6,303 nucleotides of DNA. It comes from CAZGSG01 sp964528095. Lineage in GTDB: Bacteria > Bacteroidota > Bacteroidia > Chitinophagales > Chitinophagaceae. The stretch covers positions 1 through 6,303 of the forward strand of contig CAZGSG010000343.1 of NCBI GenBank assembly GCA_964528095.1, given 5' to 3'. Below, in pieces: positions 1-4,326 of this stretch (its first letter is position 1; each line of letters begins with the position of its first letter). The translations under genes were made by a program, and so were the position numbers. The notes beneath the pieces are model-generated. The model saw only the letters and a list, made by a program, of their open reading frames with translations. It was not told where the DNA came from and did no database searches.

Positions 1-1782
1 AATCGTTGCGGGAGCATCCAGCATTACATCCCTGCCCGAGTTGTTTTTAGGAAATGCGATGAAGTCACGGATACTTTCACTACCACCAAGGATAGCACAA
101 AGCCTGTCGAAACCAAAAGCAATGCCGCCATGTGGAGGCGCGCCATATTCAAAAGCGCCTAACAGGAACCCGAACTTATGCAACTGTTCTTCTTTATCCA
201 TGCCCAGGGCTGCAAACATTTTTTCCTGTAACTCCCGCTGGTAGATACGGATAGAGCCTCCGCCGATCTCATTTCCATTCAGCACCATATCATAAGCATT
301 CGCTTTGATATTGCTGTATGGGTGTTTAAGGTATTCGGCGGCATTATGTATCACCGGGTCATTGCTAATCATGGTATCAATATCAGATGGCTTGGGTGAG
401 GTGAATGGATGGTGACGGGCTACCCAGCGATTACCTTCTTCGTCATATTCGAAAAGCGGGAAATCAAGTACCCAGAGTAAGCGGTATTCATCATCCTTAC
501 GGAAACCCAGGCGTTTACCCATTTCCAAACGCAGTTCACTGATCGCCTTTCTTGTTCTTTCTTCTGCACCCGCAAGTAATAGCACCAGGTCGCCAGGTTT
601 TGCGTCAGTGGCTTCTGCGATCGCTTTTAATTTTTCTTCGGAGAAAAATTTATCCATGCTGCTTTTATAGGTTCCGTCTGTATTCACTTTTATAAAAGCA
701 AGTCCTTTCATCCCTATCTGCGGACGTTTGACCCAGTCGGTCAGTTCATCGGTCTGTTTGCGGGTATACTCGCTGCAACCCGGGGCCGCAATAGCCACTA
801 CTGTTTCTGCCGTATCAAATACGGGAAATCCTGCGCCATCGATAAGATCTGCTATACTTTTTTTGGAAGGAAATGTATGTGCGGGGAATTTAAGATTGCA
901 CACTTTCATTCCAAAACGAATATCCGGTTTATCATTTCCATACTGCCACATCGCTTCTTCCCATGTCATGCGCTCGATTGTTTCAGTATAGTCGATATTC
1001 TTAACGTCTTTAAATATGGCACGTACCAATCCTTCAAACATGTTCAGGATATCTTCCTGCTCCACGAATGCCATTTCACAATCTATTTGTGTAAACTCCG
1101 GCTGACGGTCGGCGCGGAGATCTTCATCGCGAAAACATTTTACGATCTGGTAGTAACGGTCATAGCCGCTTACCATTAATAATTGTTTGAATGTTTGTGG
1201 CGATTGAGGCAACGCGTAAAACTGACCCGGGTTCATACGGCTTGGCACTACGAAATCGCGGGCGCCTTCCGGGGTCGACTTAATAAGAAACGGGGTTTCA
1301 ATATCCATGAACCCATTCCCATGCAGGTAGTTCCTGGCAGCCCTGTTCACTGCATACCGCAATTCAATGTTCTTTTTTACTGCATTCCTGCGCAGATCAA
1401 GGAAACGGTATTTCATTCGCAGGTCATCACCGCCATCCGTTTTGTCTTCGATCGTAAAAGGAGGCACTGCTGATTTGTTCAGTATTTTAAAAGAGGAAAC
1501 GATGATCTCGATCTCTCCTGTGGGGATATTCAGGTTTTTATTGCTCCTTTCATTCACCTTACCCGTAGCCTGCAAAACAAATTCACGGCCCAGTGGCTGC
1601 TCTTCCAGTTGTTTGTTCAGCTCTTCACCCAACAATAACTGGGTGATGCCATACCGGTCACGCAGGTCCACAAAAGTGATAGCGGCTCCTAATTTCCGGA
1701 CAGTTTGTACCCAGCCGGCAACAGTCACTTCTTTGGAGGCATCATTTATCCTTAACTCGCCGCAGGTATGCGTTCTGAACAT
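1..1782 (-). CDS. aspS: Aspartyl-tRNA synthetase, bacterial type (3' end beyond window)
   Basis: Class II synthetase that charges tRNA(Asp) with aspartate in the cytoplasm. The frame is open from ATG at 1782 to the window edge (594 codons); bacterial AspRS is usually about 580-610 residues, so only a short C-terminal tail is missing. Visible in order: an N-terminal OB-fold anticodon-binding domain (about 1-105, with GWV at 23-25 and VDLRDR at 38-43); class II motif 2 FRDEDLR at 217-223 followed by ADRQPEFTQID; the bacterial GAD insertion (roughly 290-420); DFPLFE at 440-445; HHPFTSP from 457; and motif 3 with HGG from 551 and FGFDR at 556-560 (Arg560 is the ATP-binding arginine). Leu31 and Lys82 match the residues linked to tRNA(Asp)-only specificity. 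There is no Shine-Dalgarno; an A-rich leader precedes the ATG, as is normal in Bacteroidota. It diverges from the metallopeptidase gene and has its own promoter. Identification is near certain. Confidence 0.97.
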   Translation of the reverse strand, partial: MFRTHTCGELRINDASKEVTVAGWVQTVRKLGAAITFVDLRDRYGITQLLLGEELNKQLEEQPLGREFVLQATGKVNERSNKNLNIPTGEIEIIVSSFKILNKSAVPPFTIEDKTDGGDDLRMKYRFLDLRRNAVKKNIELRYAVNRAARNYLHGNGFMDIETPFLIKSTPEGARDFVVPSRMNPGQFYALPQSPQTFKQLLMVSGYDRYYQIVKCFRDEDLRADRQPEFTQIDCEMAFVEQEDILNMFEGLVRAIFKDVKNIDYTETIERMTWEEAMWQYGNDKPDIRFGMKVCNLKFPAHTFPSKKSIADLIDGAGFPVFDTAETVVAIAAPGCSEYTRKQTDELTDWVKRPQIGMKGLAFIKVNTDGTYKSSMDKFFSEEKLKAIAEATDAKPGDLVLLLAGAEERTRKAISELRLEMGKRLGFRKDDEYRLLWVLDFPLFEYDEEGNRWVARHHPFTSPKPSDIDTMISNDPVIHNAAEYLKHPYSNIKANAYDMVLNGNEIGGGSIRIYQRELQEKMFAALGMDKEEQLHKFGFLLGAFEYGAPPHGGIAFGFDRLCAILGGSESIRDFIAFPKNNSGRDVMLDAPATI

Positions 1783-1806
1783 ATTGGTATCGTTGTTTTT
1801 GAGGCG

Positions 1807-1838
1807 CAAAGATAGCAAGGGTGGGGGTATCGGCCAAA
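1807..1838 (-). promoter_or_regulatory. aspS promoter, Bacteroidota type
   Basis: On the minus strand, TTTG (1835-1838) is followed by a 20-base spacer and TATCTTTG (1807-1814). This is a perfect match to the Bacteroidota primary sigma consensus (-33 TTTG, -7 TAnnTTTG). Transcription should start about three bases after the -7 box, giving a leader of about 20 nt before the ATG at 1782. It is the best promoter in the window and supports both the chosen aspS start and the phylum. Confidence 0.8.
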
Positions 1839-1978
1839 GCGACTGTGAAGGAGCTTCCAACAGCAAAAAAGCCGATAAAAGAGCTTTAAAAAAAGAATTT
1901 ATATCTGGGCATCTTGTTTTCTACACGGATCGTAAAAAATCTTCTACCAATATTTCCACCGGGCATTTCTTAGTATAC

Positions 1979-1991
1979 TGATTACTAATCA
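1979..1991. promoter_or_regulatory. 13-bp palindrome, possible operator
   Basis: TGATTACTAATCA is a perfect inverted repeat of 6-bp arms around one central base. A third half-site, TGATTGATC, begins at 1999 and can pair with the right half (ATCAAT 1988-1993 with ATTGAT 2001-2006). The cluster lies upstream of the candidate peptidase promoters. Regulator binding is inference; AT-rich intergenic DNA gives such palindromes by chance fairly often. Confidence 0.25.
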
Positions 1992-2038
1992 ATTTTTCTG
2001 ATTGATCGTAGATTTACTAAGGTTCAATACTTTGTAAA

Positions 2039-2048
2039 ACTTGCAAGT
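2039..2048. promoter_or_regulatory. 10-bp palindrome over the candidate -33 element
   Basis: ACTTGCAAGT is a perfect palindrome whose TTG (2041-2043) is the candidate -33 element of the peptidase promoter. A dimeric repressor bound here could block transcription. That role is inferred from position only; no regulator gene is visible. Confidence 0.25.
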
Positions 2049-2071
2049 GGAATATTCGTGAATTATATTTA
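2041..2071 (+). promoter_or_regulatory. Candidate promoter of the metallopeptidase gene
   Basis: TTG (2041-2043), a 20-base spacer, then TATATTTA (2064-2071) fits the TTG / TAnnTTTG pattern except for A in place of the last G. It would start transcription near 2074 and leave a leader of about 17 nt, similar to aspS. A weaker alternative is TTG at 2002-2004 with TACTTTG at 2028-2034, which lacks one base of the consensus. Confidence 0.45.
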
Positions 2072-2090
2072 ATCTCCGAACCCGTACACT

Positions 2091-2876
2091 ATGCATTCCT
2101 TTTTACGAAAACTAAATGGGCTATTTGCCCGCAATACCAGCACATCCACCATGCCCCTTCCTGAAGAGGTGGATATCGATGATGGTATTTTCAATAGCTA
2201 TTCTTTCGTGATCGGTAGTGTATTCACTTATTTTAATGATCTGCCGCATGAAGAAAAATGGCGCTTTGTTAAAAGAACACACCAGTTTAAGCTAAAGAAA
2301 AAATTTCATTTTATCGGGCTGGAGAATAATGAAGACACGGCCGTGCTTGTAAGTGCATCGGCTATACAGGTTACGTTTGGTTTAAAAAATTACCAGCTTT
2401 CTCATTTCAAGGATATTTATATACTTGCCGACGCTTATCGTATGGATGAGGATGAAGAGCTCTATATCGGCCATGTTGCCCCCGATGGCATCTATCTTTC
2501 CTGGAAACACTTTTTATATGGTTATGCTAACCGCAACGACAATATCAATGTAGCGGTACATGAAATGTCGCACGCCTTACTGTACAATAATTTCTTTGCC
2601 CAATACGGCCAGATCGATTCAAACTTCCGGTTAAACTATGAGAAGTTTTCCAATAGCACCGGGCCTATTCTTGCAGAAGCAATCACCAGCCGGAGAAGCT
2701 ATCTGCGTAGTTATGCATTCAGTAATTTGCATGAATTCTGGGCAGTGAGTGTAGAAGCGTTTTTTGAAAACCCGGAAGGACTAAGAGAAAATATGCCAGA
2801 ATTATTCCAGGCGCTTTGCAGTGTACTCAACCAGGATCCCTCAACCCAATTGAAAGTAATAAATCACGAACTATGA
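2091..2876 (+). CDS. MtfA-like zinc metallopeptidase (M90 family)
   Basis: Probable cytoplasmic zinc-dependent peptidase of 261 residues, close to the about 265 of E. coli MtfA. The gluzincin-type HExxH motif is HEMSH at 157-161 (His157 and His161 bind zinc, Glu158 is catalytic), preceded by INVAV. Downstream, HEFWAVSVEAFFENP (214-228) matches the MtfA pattern ECFAV-x2-E-YFF-x-P that supplies the third zinc ligand, most likely Glu215 (Glu222 is the other conserved acid). No signal peptide or membrane helix is seen at the N terminus. The ATG at 2091 is used because an in-frame stop lies at 2070-2072; Met21 is a less likely alternative. There is no Shine-Dalgarno. In Enterobacteria, MtfA binds the repressor Mlc and affects glucose PTS expression; nothing here points to that role, so the substrate is unknown. 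It diverges from aspS and converges on the oxidoreductase gene. Confidence 0.85.
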   Translation: MHSFLRKLNGLFARNTSTSTMPLPEEVDIDDGIFNSYSFVIGSVFTYFNDLPHEEKWRFVKRTHQFKLKKKFHFIGLENNEDTAVLVSASAIQVTFGLKNYQLSHFKDIYILADAYRMDEDEELYIGHVAPDGIYLSWKHFLYGYANRNDNINVAVHEMSHALLYNNFFAQYGQIDSNFRLNYEKFSNSTGPILAEAITSRRSYLRSYAFSNLHEFWAVSVEAFFENPEGLRENMPELFQALCSVLNQDPSTQLKVINHEL

Positions 2877-2950
2877 TCACGCTTTTACTTATTTACCAAT
2901 GCCGTAAATTCATCCGTCAATACCGCAAGAGAAAATTGGCCATAGCATAA
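2873..2950 (+). CDS. Possible 25-residue basic peptide coupled to the peptidase gene
   Basis: The ATG overlaps the peptidase stop codon as ATGA (2873-2876), the classic arrangement for translational coupling, and the frame ends with TAA at 2948-2950. The product would start with a hydrophobic stretch (MITLLLIY) and continue with a strongly basic half (seven Lys or Arg from residue 11 to 21, no acidic residue). This looks like a tiny membrane-associated or nucleic-acid-binding peptide, or simply chance. I do not recognise it. A frame this short is not significant on its own; the overlap is the only positional support. Confidence 0.22.
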   Translation: MITLLLIYQCRKFIRQYRKRKLAIA

Positions 2951-2987
2951 TCATTTTCTTCTCTCATCTTCGAGCTAGTCAATAGAT

Positions 2988-4049
2988 TTATCCCCGTGAT
3001 AAAATTTTAGTAAACCGTTTCAGGTCTGCATCTTTTGTAATCGGCGTATCGTGTAACAGGTGATCTGCCAATTGTTTTGCAAAAAAAGGAGATAGTGAAC
3101 AACCTTTGGTACCCATTCCATTCAGCAACCCGATTTGCGGATGCATCGGGTGAATACCAACAAAGGGTCTTCTTTCAAGCGTAGCAGGTCGCAGGCCTGC
3201 ACGATGTTCCATCAATGTGAAAGGAATTCTCAACCAGTTTTTTAATATGGCAAGAGTGCTTTCCCTGAATTCCGGTGATGGGTCTGGATGATCGAAATCC
3301 CAGGCATAACTTGAGCCGATCCAGAAATGATCTTTTTGCTGAAGCGGCACCAATAGCATGCTTTTTTTATAAACGTTCGTGGCGGGAAGCCCGGGAATCT
3401 CCACTACCAGCGCTTCGCCTTTATTTGCAGCAAAAGGAAGTTTATTGAAGTAAGGATTATCAGCGCAACCAGGACCGTCACAAAAGATGACTTTTTCAGC
3501 AGTGATGCCGTTATAGTGTACGTTGTTTTCTTCGATCCTTAATTGTTCCAGTTTAAAATCTTCTTCCAGCAACCGCTCCATCTTTAGCAGTTGGTTGCGC
3601 CAGGCAGGAAGCAGGGATTCAACATGCGCGGTATAAACAGGTTTGATCTCACCACAACCAAATTCAAAATTGAAATAATCGGCAAACTCTTTATCTTCTT
3701 TATACAGGCTTACATACTGATCATTTTCTTCGATCTTTTTTAAAAAAGATTCCCGCATAAAAGGATTGGGAAAAAAATCAATGATATTCTTGTGTGAGAT
3801 AGCTGTAATGCCGAGCTGCTCACCTATTTCCGTGTAGGCCTTCCAGGCAAAGGGAAATAATTCGTCGGCCATCCATACTGTCACCAGTCTCCGGCCTGTA
3901 ACAGGATTGATAACTCCCGCCGCGATCCTTGATGGTGCATTGATATAGTTATTGTCGATGACGATAAAATCAGCCCCGGCATTGTGCAGGTACCAGCTGA
4001 GAAAACTGCCGCTCACGCCCTGCCCGATAAGCAGGTATTTGGTTTGCAT
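2988..4049 (-). CDS. FAD-dependent oxidoreductase, DAO family
   Basis: A 353-residue flavoprotein of the D-amino-acid oxidase / glycine oxidase fold (Pfam DAO). The Rossmann dinucleotide motif GQGVSG is at 9-14, with Asp32 at the end of the second strand to bind the adenosine ribose. A family-specific block RIAAGVINPVTGRR follows at 41-54. The C-terminal FAD-contact region has GLRP (285-288), RPFVG (294-298) and NGMGTKGCSLSP (310-321). The first Met sits eight residues before the glycine motif, so the start is firm. There is no signal peptide, so the product is probably cytosolic. Relatives include ThiO, small sarcosine or glycine oxidases and the oxidase domain of MnmC; sequence alone does not choose among them, and no thiamine or tRNA-modification gene is adjacent. 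It is a single-gene unit converging on the peptidase gene across about 110 bp. Fold confidence is high; substrate is unknown. Confidence 0.87.
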   Translation of the reverse strand: MQTKYLLIGQGVSGSFLSWYLHNAGADFIVIDNNYINAPSRIAAGVINPVTGRRLVTVWMADELFPFAWKAYTEIGEQLGITAISHKNIIDFFPNPFMRESFLKKIEENDQYVSLYKEDKEFADYFNFEFGCGEIKPVYTAHVESLLPAWRNQLLKMERLLEEDFKLEQLRIEENNVHYNGITAEKVIFCDGPGCADNPYFNKLPFAANKGEALVVEIPGLPATNVYKKSMLLVPLQQKDHFWIGSSYAWDFDHPDPSPEFRESTLAILKNWLRIPFTLMEHRAGLRPATLERRPFVGIHPMHPQIGLLNGMGTKGCSLSPFFAKQLADHLLHDTPITKDADLKRFTKILSRG

Positions 4050-4053
4050 AAAG

Positions 4054-4061
4054 CAAAAATA
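4054..4061 (-). promoter_or_regulatory. -7 box of the oxidoreductase promoter, nearly leaderless
   Basis: On the minus strand TATTTTTG matches TAnnTTTG perfectly and lies only four bases before the ATG at 4049. With a start about three bases after the box, the mRNA would have almost no leader. There is no TTG at the expected -33 position (about 4082-4085), so the box may be weak or helped by an activator. Confidence 0.5.
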
Positions 4062-4080
4062 AGAAAGCTGGATTTATACC

Positions 4081-4115
4081 CACGGAGAATTCTTGTTTTA
4101 CATTTTAACACGGAG
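4081..4115 (+). repeat. Two direct copies of CACGGAG
   Basis: CACGGAG occurs at 4081-4087 and again at 4109-4115, 28 bp apart; the second copy lies inside the left hairpin arm. A degraded third copy (CACTGG, 4117-4122) follows, and the right flank holds CAGAGGACA (4225-4233), a similar word. This suggests the remains of a larger dispersed repeat around the hairpin. Confidence 0.4.
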
Positions 4116-4220
4116 GCACTGGTGATCTTTTATTCTATTTTGAGCTATAGTTTTATTACACTACTGGAAGAAGTTAATTTCAGAGAAAAGCAAAAGATCA
4201 CCAGTGCCTCCGTGTTAAAA
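4103..4220. repeat. 118-bp hairpin element with 29-bp perfect inverted arms
   Basis: Positions 4103-4131 and 4192-4220 are exact reverse complements over 29 bp, separated by a 60-bp AT-rich loop. Each arm runs from TTTTAACACGGAGGCACTGG into TGATCTTTT. If a 3-base bulge is allowed, pairing continues outward for about six more bases. The arms carry a CACGGAG word of a type that, from memory, recurs in intergenic repeats of many bacterial genomes. There is no T tract after either arm, so it is not a simple terminator, and I found no clear target-site duplication. It lies between the macroglobulin terminator and the oxidoreductase promoter. It could be a MITE or REPIN-like element, or a structured RNA; the function is not known. 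Confidence 0.8.
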
Positions 4221-4244
4221 AAAACAGAGGACATCCACCAACAA

Positions 4245-4273
4245 AAAAGCCGATCTGTAATAGACCGGCTTTT
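4245..4273 (-). terminator. Intrinsic terminator of the macroglobulin gene (possibly bidirectional)
   Basis: AAAAGCCG (4245-4252) pairs with CGGCTTTT (4266-4273); after one A-C mismatch, TCT pairs with AGA, closing a 5-base loop (GTAAT). On the minus strand the stem ends in a run of six T, fitting rho-independent termination about 55 bases after the macroglobulin stop. On the plus strand it ends in TTTTAATTATT, so it could also stop rightward transcription. Confidence 0.85.
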
Positions 4274-4326
4274 AATTATTACTTGAAAATATCCTTAAGA
4301 ATCAAAACATAAACCCTTAGCTATTT

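Larger units (their letters stand above)
1783..2090. other. Divergent intergenic region between aspS and the metallopeptidase gene
   Basis: This 308-bp AT-rich stretch separates two divergent genes. It holds the aspS promoter at its left end, a candidate promoter for the rightward gene at its right end, and two perfect short palindromes (1979-1991 and 2039-2048). The middle part (about 1840-1978) has no convincing gene. Two very short minus-strand frames exist there (1886-1966 with an ATG; 1921-2013 without one), but their length is within chance. I see no tRNA, riboswitch or strong terminator. Confidence 0.7.

Noticed and set aside
1865..1888. Terminator-like AAAGC / GCTTT hairpin upstream of aspS, sharing AAAAAAGCCGAT with the real terminator at 4243-4254
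   Set aside because: Only a 5-bp stem, and no minus-strand gene lies upstream that would need it.
1886..1966. A 26-codon minus-strand ATG frame between the divergent genes
   Set aside because: Very short, no promoter placed for it, and its length is expected by chance.
1367..1981. A 204-codon plus-strand frame
   Set aside because: It lies mostly antisense to the well-conserved aspS coding sequence and its product is low-complexity and unrelated to any family I know; a shadow frame.
1921..2013. A minus-strand open frame of about 30 codons with a protein-like reading (CPVEILVEDFLRSV)
   Set aside because: No ATG start, only a TTG at 1990-1992, and 30 open codons are not significant; it could be a relic but I cannot support it.
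2930..2959. Hairpin AGAAAAT / ATTTTCT between the convergent genes as a terminator
   Set aside because: Seven mostly A-T pairs with a 16-base loop and no T tract on either strand; too weak to call.
4103..4220. Reading the long inverted repeat as a bidirectional terminator
   Set aside because: The arms are flanked by A rather than T on the 3' side in the plus strand and by mixed sequence in the minus strand; a proper terminator already sits at 4245-4273.
3984..4286. A 100-codon plus-strand frame across the hairpin element
   Set aside because: It starts antisense to the oxidoreductase, runs through the inverted repeat and ends at the terminator; no promoter or protein-like features.
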